The notes under the pieces were generated by a model. It ran no database searches. It was not told the origin of the DNA and saw nothing but the letters and a program-made list of their open reading frames with translations. This document shows, piece after piece, positions 1 to 6,445 of a DNA stretch of 20,930 bases; the first letter of the stretch is position 1, and every line of letters starts with the position of its first letter. The DNA lies in the IMG/VR virus record IMGVR_UViG_3300036884_000069, positions 1-20,930 of that record; one strand, given 5' to 3'. The DNA is from a virus. The position numbers and the translations under genes were made by a program.

Positions 1-381
1 TATCTTTCGGGGCACGTTCTGGTAGGCGTGCTTTACTATATCGAAGTCCGTAAGCAGAGTATGACCCGCTTCATGAAGGGCAAGTCCAACAGCAACATCG
101 AAGTCCCGCTTGGTGTTTATCTTCGCCGAGATATAGATGGATTTGCCCGCATAGTTGAAACTGTCGGGTGAATTGCAGAAATAGACGGGAATGACCTTTC
201 GGGTAAGGATACGAACGAAATTAGAAACTGCGTTGCGTATTGAAGACAACCGAATCATATCAATGCTAAAAACCAGACCTCGGTTCTTAGAATCGAGACC
301 TTCTTCGATGAAGTTAGAGTACTTATCAACATCCAACCAAAAATCAACATTAGACGGCGATAAGGAATTACGAGTTTTCAT
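1..381 (-). CDS. Putative zinc metallopeptidase (HEAGH), partner of MoxR ATPase; 3' end outside window
   Basis: I translated this from the minus strand. It is open from an ATG at 379-381 to base 1, giving 127 visible residues and running off the window edge. A stop codon lies in frame a few codons upstream of the ATG, so the start is well bounded, although no Shine-Dalgarno is visible. Residues 103-107 read HEAGH, the HExxH zinc-binding signature, inside a hydrophobic helix (VAVGLALHEAGHTLL). Just before it is a basic and aromatic segment (residues 60-90). Co-occurrence with a MoxR-type AAA+ ATPase one gene upstream fits the known pairing of MoxR ATPases with VWA or metallopeptidase-VWA proteins. 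Whether a VWA domain follows cannot be seen. The substrate is unknown. Only an HNH gene separates it from the ATPase gene, so the two probably formed one operon before that insertion. Confidence 0.75.
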   Translation of the reverse strand, partial: MKTRNSLSPSNVDFWLDVDKYSNFIEEGLDSKNRGLVFSIDMIRLSSIRNAVSNFVRILTRKVIPVYFCNSPDSFNYAGKSIYISAKINTKRDFDVAVGLALHEAGHTLLTDFDIVKHAYQNVPRKI

Positions 382-391
382 CCGAATACAG

Positions 392-1021
392 TTATACTTT
401 ATTGCTTTTCATCAAATTATCGGCGGGCCACAGCGGTTGATAATTTGTGTAATGGCACGCTTTAAGAAGCTGAACTCTATCGGACAAGTTAAACGAAGAT
501 AGCGGGATAATATGATCCAAATGCCATTTACCATAATTAACCCACGTCATTCCCGATTGAAATTTAGAAGTGATATGGGATTTGAATTCGCTAAGCGAAC
601 ACCCTAAATCTTTAACCGCCGACCCAGATTTACAAAAATTCTTTATTGCTTTATACAGCCGTGATCTAAGATTCCCCGAAATTTTATAATTAACATCAAT
701 TCTTCGTTTATATTTTTCATATTCCTTGCGGTTCGTTTTAATCTTATCACGATTATTCAAATAATATCTTCTGTTTCTCTTTCTAATTTTTTCTTCGTTG
801 AGAATTCTATACAACCTTTGTCGTTGAGAAATTTTTCCTTTGTTATTTTCAAAATACTTCTTCTTTCTTTCCGAAATACTATATTTATTAATAGATTGGT
901 AATTCTTTTTCTGTAAGTAAATTTTATTCTTATTGAGACGACTATACCTCTTATTTCTAGCTAAAATTTGCATCCTATTCTTAGCGTAATATCTCCTATC
1001 GTTTTCTTTTTTATTACGCAT
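392..1021 (-). CDS. HNH homing endonuclease with 15-residue basic repeats
   Basis: The protein has 209 residues. Its C-terminal half carries a phage HNH domain: LGCSLSEFKSHI, then GKWHLDHIIPLSSF (catalytic DHI) and HYTNYQPLWPADNLMKSNK. The N-terminal half is an unusual, strongly Lys/Arg-rich region of six consecutive 15-residue repeats of the form Y-x3-N-x3-I-x6 (roughly residues 11-100), predicted helical. The gene sits between the MoxR ATPase gene (6 bp gap) and the metallopeptidase gene (10 bp gap) and is much more AT-rich than both, which marks it as a mobile insertion into an operon. The expected activity is site-specific DNA cleavage that promotes spread of its own gene; the target would be near the MoxR-peptidase junction in phages lacking it. 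The ATG at 1021 is the first start and no Shine-Dalgarno is clear. Confidence 0.88.
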   Translation of the reverse strand: MRNKKENDRRYYAKNRMQILARNKRYSRLNKNKIYLQKKNYQSINKYSISERKKKYFENNKGKISQRQRLYRILNEEKIRKRNRRYYLNNRDKIKTNRKEYEKYKRRIDVNYKISGNLRSRLYKAIKNFCKSGSAVKDLGCSLSEFKSHITSKFQSGMTWVNYGKWHLDHIIPLSSFNLSDRVQLLKACHYTNYQPLWPADNLMKSNKV

Positions 1022-1027
1022 AATCCA

Positions 1028-1939
1028 TTAAAAAGACGCTTTCTTCTTGTTGGCTAACGGGTCATTGATAGGACTCTTCACGTTCTTAGGAAAGTACTTT
1101 TGGACCATCGCCCGACAAAAAGATCGCTCACTGTCAGCCCCACCCTCTTCGGGATACTCTGGGTAGATGGCTGCTTCGGCAATTTCCTCAAGGTTAAACC
1201 CATCCATCACCAATTCGGCCATCTCCACAATTGATGCTGCTGATATAAATGTAGATATTTTAGCATCTTCCATATTACATTGAGCGATCAAGTCGTCGGA
1301 AATAGAAACGAGGGTCTTCATCGTCGCTTTTTCTTCGTTAGTTCTCGACGGAAATAGAACACTAAAAAGATGTTCCAGTTGCTTCCCATCCAATGGGGGC
1401 ATTTCAAGCTTGACTGGAAACCTTCTTGCTATAGCTTTATCAAGTACTCGTGTGGAAGTATATTCATTCCCCACGTTGGCCGTGGCCACAAAAGAAACTC
1501 CGTCCGCTACATTTATCACACTACTATTTTCATCTTCATCCAAACGAAGACATCTCTGAATTGGGTCAATTGTTGGGAGGATAATATTCCACGAATCATG
1601 AGTACCACGAGTTAATTCGTCCAATAAAATGACAGTATTTGGAGTAGTAATTGCTTTAACGAATGCCGACTTGTGAAACATAGTACCAGTTTCTTTCTTA
1701 TAGGTTGTATTACCTATGAGAGTAGCACGGGCATCCTGAGTGGAGCCAAGGTTGAACTTCTCGAAGGGTCGCTTGAGTACTTCGGCAACACACCGAGCCG
1801 CCATTGTCTTAGCACACCCCGAGGGTCCGATAATCATCACATTCTTAGATTTAATAATGGCACGCACCAAATATTTCCATCGGAGCGCAGATATAATCAA
1901 CGTAGGCGGTATTGGGTACGAATCAAAGTTCTCTGGCAT
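1028..1939 (-). CDS. MoxR-type AAA+ ATPase
   Basis: The protein has 303 residues. Walker A is GPSGCAKT (38-45), Walker B is VILLDE (103-108), sensor 1 is VATANVG (151-157), and an ARRFP arginine-finger-like motif lies at 171-175. This is the MoxR/RavA/CbbQ-like order of motifs, used by chaperone-like remodelling ATPases that typically act with a VWA or metallopeptidase partner. Here the HEAGH peptidase gene lies two genes downstream, so the pair probably acts together on a phage or host complex, possibly in maturation or metal-centre insertion; the substrate is unknown. The ATG at 1939 is preceded in frame by a stop (TAG at the -10 box), so no longer start is possible. It has no Shine-Dalgarno and lies only 9 bp after the -10 of a near-consensus promoter, so the mRNA may be almost leaderless. 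Confidence 0.88.
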   Translation of the reverse strand: MPENFDSYPIPPTLIISALRWKYLVRAIIKSKNVMIIGPSGCAKTMAARCVAEVLKRPFEKFNLGSTQDARATLIGNTTYKKETGTMFHKSAFVKAITTPNTVILLDELTRGTHDSWNIILPTIDPIQRCLRLDEDENSSVINVADGVSFVATANVGNEYTSTRVLDKAIARRFPVKLEMPPLDGKQLEHLFSVLFPSRTNEEKATMKTLVSISDDLIAQCNMEDAKISTFISAASIVEMAELVMDGFNLEEIAEAAIYPEYPEEGGADSERSFCRAMVQKYFPKNVKSPINDPLANKKKASF

Positions 1940-1948
1940 ATTCGGGAC

Positions 1949-1977
1949 ATTCTACCATACTCAGAACCCGATGTCAA
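1949..1977 (-). promoter_or_regulatory. Near-consensus sigma70 promoter for the MoxR-peptidase operon
   Basis: On the minus strand, TTGACA (1977-1972) is followed by a 17 bp spacer and TAGAAT (1954-1949). The spacer ends in TGG, giving an extended -10. The box lies directly after the T-tract of the upstream terminator. The predicted transcription start, near 1942, is only a few bases before the ATG at 1939. The match and spacing are seen directly; activity is inferred. Confidence 0.75.
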
Positions 1978-1979
1978 AT

Positions 1980-2003
1980 AAAAAAGGCGTCCCGAAGGAC
2001 GCC
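1980..2003 (-). terminator. Intrinsic terminator after the 2023-2802 gene
   Basis: On the minus strand a perfect 7 bp stem GGCGTCC/GGACGCC closes the stable loop TTCG and is followed at once by six T residues. It lies 19 bp after the stop codon of the upstream minus-strand gene. On the plus strand only A residues flank the 5' side and no T-tract follows, so it works in one direction only. Confidence 0.88.
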
Positions 2004-2022
2004 AAAATTGTTGATGTAATCG

Positions 2023-2802
2023 TTATTTCTTTCTCCACTTGCTCGTGTCTTGTTGTGGAATCTTAACCGATAACTGAGTATTGGGCTTCTTCTCCGGGAA
2101 CTTGGTCTTTTCGTGACGGAGTGAGATTGCGCTTTTGGACTTGTGGTCAATTTGCTTTTCAAGTTTCCCCGGCTCCCTCATAGGCTTCTCGGGAAGGTCT
2201 GCTTCCTCTTTGGTCTGGGGTTCAGTATAGTTTTTGTCTTTCGACTTGGCAGTTCGGATAGGCTCGTTGGTCAATGGTTTGATCGCTGGCTTGTCTTTTT
2301 GATTAAGTCCCTTATCCGGGGCAGTCGTCTCGTCATTCTTCATGTCCTCGTTTTCCTTGGACTTGTTCCATGCCTTTTCGGTTGCGGTGGTTGCATTCTT
2401 GAGGTTAATCTTGAGGAACTCAATAACTTGTTCGAGGGTTTGATTGGTAACGTAAATTCGGTCTTCGTTGCGAATCATAGCTTCAATGTTGTAGCTATTC
2501 TCCCAACGTGGGCTGATGCGGACTCGGAACATGTCACGAGCCGAAACGGAAATATCATCGTGGTCATCCCATACGACGACAATACTGGGGTCAATGGCTT
2601 TGGTTGCCTTGGTGATGTCATCGAGGATTTCGTCTTTGGTTCGGCTGTCTCGCTCGTGAGGCACAATCTTCTTCAAGTCTTCCCCATGTGTGACCTCGGG
2701 GACACGTTGATAAGCGGTTGTACCTTCGCCGGTGGAACTGCGTCTCTCTACTTCTTCAAGCAGAGCACGGCGAATCATGTTTTGAAATTTGATGGCATTC
2801 AT
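2023..2802 (-). CDS. Unrecognised phage protein with charged disordered C-terminal half; possible capsid-targeting leader
   Basis: I do not recognise this 259-residue protein. Residues 1-19 form a short basic amphipathic helix containing L14-L15-E16, which fits the L/I-x-E rule for cleavage by T4 gp21-type prohead proteases and resembles the leader of T4 internal head proteins. Residues 40-135 look folded, with a beta-rich stretch (SIVVVWDDHDDISVS) and a possible helical end (TLEQVIEFLKINLKNA). From about residue 140 the sequence is Lys/Glu/Pro-rich, low in hydrophobics and probably disordered. It ends 19 bp before a terminator and starts 42 bp after the membrane-protein gene, so it is the last gene of its transcript. 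An ATATTTATA element lies 8 bp before the ATG and there is no Shine-Dalgarno. A virion or head-core role is a guess from the leader. Confidence 0.75.
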   Translation of the reverse strand: MNAIKFQNMIRRALLEEVERRSSTGEGTTAYQRVPEVTHGEDLKKIVPHERDSRTKDEILDDITKATKAIDPSIVVVWDDHDDISVSARDMFRVRISPRWENSYNIEAMIRNEDRIYVTNQTLEQVIEFLKINLKNATTATEKAWNKSKENEDMKNDETTAPDKGLNQKDKPAIKPLTNEPIRTAKSKDKNYTEPQTKEEADLPEKPMREPGKLEKQIDHKSKSAISLRHEKTKFPEKKPNTQLSVKIPQQDTSKWRKK

Positions 2803-2810
2803 GGCTACTT

Positions 2811-2819
2811 TATAAATAT
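2811..2819 (-). promoter_or_regulatory. ATATTTATA element upstream of the 2023-2802 gene
   Basis: The minus strand reads CATATTTATA ending 8 bp before the ATG at 2802. The same nine bases precede the starts at 3345 and 18418. It may be a -10-type promoter element, since no Shine-Dalgarno is present at these starts. A TTGTTT lies 17 bp before the TTTATA part, but the match to -35 is poor. The function is inferred from recurrence and position only. Confidence 0.4.
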
Positions 2820-2844
2820 GATAGCAACAGAGGAAACAACCATC

Positions 2845-3345
2845 TTACTTCACCGGCTGAACTATTGCTGGTGGAGATGATGGAACGGTCGGAGAAATAA
2901 CAAATCGGTTGACGATGCCAACGATTGATAAAATTATTCCGATTACGGCAATAATCATGGCGACATTTACAGAGGATTGACTGGCCTTTCCTTCGAGGTT
3001 CGCCTTTGATTCTCTCAACACCCGTATGTCATCATTTATCTTAACTAACATACCATCATGCTCGGGTCGCCCAATGAACTGAGTTTTTGTATCAGATAGT
3101 ATTTTGATGTCTTCAAGTATCCTTGAGAGTTGTGGAGCATATTCAGATTTACTGACAAGCGTTGTAACTTGGTCTTTAAGTTGTCCCCTGAATTCGTTTT
3201 GTCCTTCCAACCGTCTCTCCATCTGCCCCGCAGCAATGGTGGTTGCCTTTTCAAGTGCGGCAATTTTGATATTGAACTGAGCCTCTTGTTCCCTTAATCG
3301 GGTATCAAAATATTCCTTCAAACTGATGTCGTTGGGAGTTGTCAT
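2845..3345 (-). CDS. Coiled-coil protein with C-terminal transmembrane anchor
   Basis: The protein has 166 residues. Residues 8-120 are charged and heptad-like with repeated motifs (LEKATTIAAGQMERRLEG, then ILEDIKIL, IRVLRESKANLEGKASQ) and are probably a long coiled coil. Residues 127-149 are a single hydrophobic segment (VAMIIAVIGIILSIVGIV), followed by a short Pro-rich tail. There is no signal peptide. The layout matches small phage coiled-coil membrane proteins that I recall from many tailed phages and prophages, whose function is not established. A lysis accessory or membrane-tethering role is possible. The gene lies 42 bp upstream of the disordered protein gene, and both share the ATATTTATA element before the start, so they may be expressed together. 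Confidence 0.8.
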   Translation of the reverse strand: MTTPNDISLKEYFDTRLREQEAQFNIKIAALEKATTIAAGQMERRLEGQNEFRGQLKDQVTTLVSKSEYAPQLSRILEDIKILSDTKTQFIGRPEHDGMLVKINDDIRVLRESKANLEGKASQSSVNVAMIIAVIGIILSIVGIVNRFVISPTVPSSPPAIVQPVK

Positions 3346-3350
3346 ATACC

Positions 3351-3359
3351 TATAAATAT
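3351..3359 (-). promoter_or_regulatory. ATATTTATA element upstream of the coiled-coil membrane protein gene
   Basis: The minus strand reads TATATTTATA, ending 5 bp before the ATG at 3345. It is identical over nine bases to the elements at 2811-2819 and 18430-18438. Only AGG, 2-4 bp before the ATG, could serve as a ribosome site, and it is too close to be typical. If the element is a -10, the transcript would be leaderless or nearly so. Confidence 0.4.
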
Positions 3360-3404
3360 ATTAACCCATCCATAAAGACACAGGAAAATGATGATTAACT
3401 ACAT

Positions 3405-4328
3405 TTAGATTAACGCTGACTTTATCTTGTTTATGCACGCACTCACATCACTATAAATTTCACATTCTTTAATTCTGATAACCTTATAACCCCTATTAGT
3501 AAGAAATGTGTCTTTCCGTTTGTCTTGTACTATTCTTTTGGGTAACGAATGCCAGTAATCTCCATCCACTTCTACACATATTCGATTAGATTTATTCAAT
3601 TCATCAATCTCAAAATAATATAGAGGCTGACAACTTTCAAATCCGCTATAAATACCCTCCTTAATCATAGAACCTTTCAACATCATATGAGGTTTAGAAA
3701 GCGGGTTAATCGTTTGATTCCGTAAAGCCGTTGTGATGGCTATTTTAGACTTAATAGAATTTGCCTTTTTAACACCATAAATGTCATCATAACTCTTGCC
3801 ATTTCGCAAAGCAAAATTATGTTGCTTAAAGCAATTTGTGGAGCAAAATTTGTTGTAATTTACAGATGAATAGTTCTGGAACAGGCAACCACAATGAACA
3901 CACGTATAATCTATCAAATGCTTCGGTCTATTCTCATAAAACAATCGCATTCCTTCTTGGGAGCATTCTTTCGAACAATATTTCTTATTAAGACTTCGAT
4001 GCTTAGAGTCGGGGACGTTGATGTAGTCATTTCCACAAATACAGCACGGCTGCACAATCCGTTTCAATTTTAATTTGTGTGGGGACTTTTTCTTTGTAAT
4101 AGAAATGCATTTCCTCGTCTCAATGGGTATAGACTTACCTTTCCAATACCCCGTCTTCCCCACATGGAAATTATGTACTATGTTGTGATACCTTAACCAT
4201 TTGTGAAATGTTCTATAATCACAGCCAAATACATTTATGCAATCCTTTACATTTTTATACTTGTGAATGGCATCCAGCAATTCTTCTTTATGTGGTATTT
4301 TTCTTGTATTCATGTGCAACAAATACAT
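3405..4328 (-). CDS. Putative homing endonuclease: zinc fingers plus Vsr-like (EDxHD-type) nuclease
   Basis: The protein has 307 residues. Residues 10-60 look like a helix-turn-helix region (VKDCINVFGCDYRTFHKWLR). Two zinc-binding clusters follow: CCICGNDY...KYCSKECS (around 115-150) and YTCVHCGCLF...FCSTNC (around 165-190). Next comes a NUMOD3-like stretch (GKSYDDIYGVKKANSIKSKI). The C-terminus is a Vsr-fold PD-(D/E)XK nuclease with ICVEVDGDYWHSLP and later RGYKVIRIKECEI, as in the EDxHD homing endonucleases. It lies 34 bp downstream of the RNR gene, in the same direction, a usual landing site for free-standing homing endonucleases. The gene is AT-rich. The start could be the ATG at 4328 or at 4313, as neither has a Shine-Dalgarno. 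Target cleavage near the 3' end of nrdJ in uninvaded relatives is inferred. Confidence 0.82.
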   Translation of the reverse strand: MYLLHMNTRKIPHKEELLDAIHKYKNVKDCINVFGCDYRTFHKWLRYHNIVHNFHVGKTGYWKGKSIPIETRKCISITKKKSPHKLKLKRIVQPCCICGNDYINVPDSKHRSLNKKYCSKECSQEGMRLFYENRPKHLIDYTCVHCGCLFQNYSSVNYNKFCSTNCFKQHNFALRNGKSYDDIYGVKKANSIKSKIAITTALRNQTINPLSKPHMMLKGSMIKEGIYSGFESCQPLYYFEIDELNKSNRICVEVDGDYWHSLPKRIVQDKRKDTFLTNRGYKVIRIKECEIYSDVSACINKIKSALI

Positions 4329-4362
4329 ATAAAACTAATCTGTTAAACGCACACAAATATTA

Positions 4363-6339
4363 TCATTTTGATATTTTTATTTCACATACATCATTAGAAC
4401 AAAATTTTTCAACTTCTGCTGATTCATTCCTAATACCTTTGAACTTAACTGGTTTTAAATTAGAAATGAGTTCTTGATATTTTTTATCAGTAATACTCTC
4501 ATATGGCATTTGCTTGTGCGGAGTTACGCCGTCCAAAAGCGGAAGGAATGAAATACCTTTTAACTGATACTGATAGAAATTCAACAACGGTTGAATCTGT
4601 GTTTCCTCATCTTTTCGAAACGTAATCGTGCAAGACACTTGATTATCAGCCCAATATCTTTGAAGAAATGCTGCCATTGCCGCCTGTTCCCATACGCTTA
4701 CTTGATTGACAGACCGAATCTTGTCTCCTATTTTCACAGGCATCTCTACGACGACAGTGGAATTCTCCGAACCAAAACAAGGTTCAATTTTGTATCCTGC
4801 TTCTTTAAGCGGCTCGACAAGCTCACTATGTACAGATAACCGGATACGTCTAATGTAACAAACGTTTTCCGGAAAATGAACGCCCGGAGTCGCTCCCGCT
4901 AACAAGCTAACTGTACCGGATGGTTTAATGGAAGTCTTTTTGATGCTCTTGGGTATGGCCAACCAATCCGAATACACTTCATCATAATATTCGACTTTCT
5001 TGTATCCTTCCTCACACCATGTTTTCAATTCGTTAAGTCCACGATTAGTGACAAACTGTACGATGCCGCTCATACTACAACCAATGCGACGATTACGCAA
5101 CATAACTCTATTTGTTTCCGGCCAATGAGTTTCCCCAAGAGTCACGGTCTTGGCATAAAGATAGGCATATTTCAAAGTAACAAGATAATCGTCCAATGTT
5201 TCATGGTTAAACGGAAAAGTCTCGACAAGATTACAAACCTCGTAGGATTCAAGACTTTGCTCCAAACAGGGATTTCCGCCTTCAACTCGGAAATCCTTAT
5301 TATCCGGTCCATTATTCATTCTCGAATATCCCCGCATGTTATCTAACCATACATATCCCGGCTCTCCGTTGATTTGTGTGCGTTCCACAGAATTAGTATA
5401 ATCCATTCCCAATTCACAAAAAATAGAATTATTCGAAGTCCATCCATATTGTTCTCGATGAGGATTTACTTTATAATTCTTGAGATCGAGATATTCATCC
5501 GACTTGTAATCTCCGAATACAATTTCAGCCGTTCTCCTAACATTTCCTGCCACAACACATTTCCCGATCATATTCATTATATCCACAATGGAAGTAATAG
5601 TGATTGGAGAGTTAATGTTTTTCTTTAGTGTTGCTCGTATGCTTTTATGCAACTCTTTGAGTGGCTCTGGACCCGAAGACACCCCGCCAAATCCTTTAAT
5701 TGGAACTCCTGCTTTGCGAACAAGAGAATAGTCTAGTTTGACTTCTTTAGTTCCGAGAAAATAAGACTCGATTAAAAGACGTACAGATTCCACCCATCCC
5801 TCACGAGTATCCGGAATGACATAAACATTATCTCCGCATTCAATTGGCTTGTAAATACTTATTTTTTCGGAACCTTTAACGTCAAATCCACATCCCACTC
5901 CAAGCATAGATACATCCATAAGAAAACAGAATGGTTTAGCAAGGTCTTCTTTGATATTATTAGTTGAACAAAAACTACAATTATTAAGTGCCATGTACAA
6001 ATGACGCTCTTCAGTAATAGGACTTCCCATTGCCCACAATCCTCTACCCGGAGGAAGAAACTTCATCGTAAAAATCCGATCATACATCTCTTGCGCAGAT
6101 TTCTGTGCCTTCATCGAACTCCATCCGAGCCGATGTGTTTCAATCCACCTTTTCTGCATGTTAAAAGTTCCTTCGACCACTCGCTGTACAGTCTCATACC
6201 ATCGTTCATTTTCTCCGTTATCTTTGAGTCTTGAATAGGTTCGTAAATACACTAATTCTCCCAAACCATTAAATCCAAACGGAGGCTTAATTTTCTTATA
6301 TTTATCTAAAAATGTATCGGTCAATCTAAATTTATCCAT
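4363..6339 (-). CDS. nrdJ: Adenosylcobalamin-dependent (class II) ribonucleoside-triphosphate reductase
   Basis: The protein has 658 residues. It reduces ribonucleotides to deoxyribonucleotides using a B12-generated thiyl radical, supplying dNTPs for phage replication. All expected catalytic positions are visible: C121 (NNC motif), the N356-P-C358-L-E360 active-site loop, C369 exactly 11 residues after C358, the KPSGTVSLLAGATPGVHFP phosphate-binding stretch (472-490), and the C-terminal redox pair C647-x4-C652. The C-x4-C tail and overall order match the monomeric Lactobacillus leichmannii-type enzyme (about 740 residues); this version is shorter. No radical-carrying NrdB or glycyl-radical activase is needed, and none is present in the window. 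It follows the helicase gene after a 106 bp leader that contains a possible hairpin and has no Shine-Dalgarno. The ATG at 6339 is the natural start. Confidence 0.95.
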   Translation of the reverse strand: MDKFRLTDTFLDKYKKIKPPFGFNGLGELVYLRTYSRLKDNGENERWYETVQRVVEGTFNMQKRWIETHRLGWSSMKAQKSAQEMYDRIFTMKFLPPGRGLWAMGSPITEERHLYMALNNCSFCSTNNIKEDLAKPFCFLMDVSMLGVGCGFDVKGSEKISIYKPIECGDNVYVIPDTREGWVESVRLLIESYFLGTKEVKLDYSLVRKAGVPIKGFGGVSSGPEPLKELHKSIRATLKKNINSPITITSIVDIMNMIGKCVVAGNVRRTAEIVFGDYKSDEYLDLKNYKVNPHREQYGWTSNNSIFCELGMDYTNSVERTQINGEPGYVWLDNMRGYSRMNNGPDNKDFRVEGGNPCLEQSLESYEVCNLVETFPFNHETLDDYLVTLKYAYLYAKTVTLGETHWPETNRVMLRNRRIGCSMSGIVQFVTNRGLNELKTWCEEGYKKVEYYDEVYSDWLAIPKSIKKTSIKPSGTVSLLAGATPGVHFPENVCYIRRIRLSVHSELVEPLKEAGYKIEPCFGSENSTVVVEMPVKIGDKIRSVNQVSVWEQAAMAAFLQRYWADNQVSCTITFRKDEETQIQPLLNFYQYQLKGISFLPLLDGVTPHKQMPYESITDKKYQELISNLKPVKFKGIRNESAEVEKFCSNDVCEIKISK

Positions 6340-6387
6340 ATATTGAATTTGTTTTTGGTTAGTAAGATATAAGTAGATAATTCTAAT

Positions 6388-6425
6388 ACGTAACTCGTGG
6401 TAAAAAGTTTTCTCTACCAGTACGT
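6388..6425 (-). other. Predicted two-part stem-loop in the nrdJ leader
   Basis: An outer pairing ACGTA/TACGT (6388-6392 with 6421-6425) encloses an inner 7 bp stem (6398-6404 with 6413-6419; one G-U pair on the minus-strand RNA) with an 8-base loop and an asymmetric 5/1 internal loop. It lies between the helicase stop and the nrdJ start. No T-tract follows it on the minus strand, so it does not look like a terminator. It may control stability or translation. The pairing is seen; the role is unknown. Confidence 0.4.
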
Positions 6426-6445
6426 CTGAGGTTTCCCTATGCTAT

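Noticed and set aside
2143-2880. Plus-strand open frame of 245 codons
   Set aside because: Antisense of the 2023-2802 gene; its composition (runs of Phe, Val and Gly) reflects the reverse of a Lys/Glu/Pro-rich protein, and there is no promoter or ribosome site.
2811-3358. T4-type late promoters TATAAATA on the plus strand at 2811 and 3351
   Set aside because: Nothing is coded on the plus strand for over 5 kb downstream, so the minus-strand reading next to start codons is more sensible.
6340-6445. Cobalamin riboswitch before nrdJ
   Set aside because: The gap is too short and I see no B12-box; only a small two-part hairpin is present.
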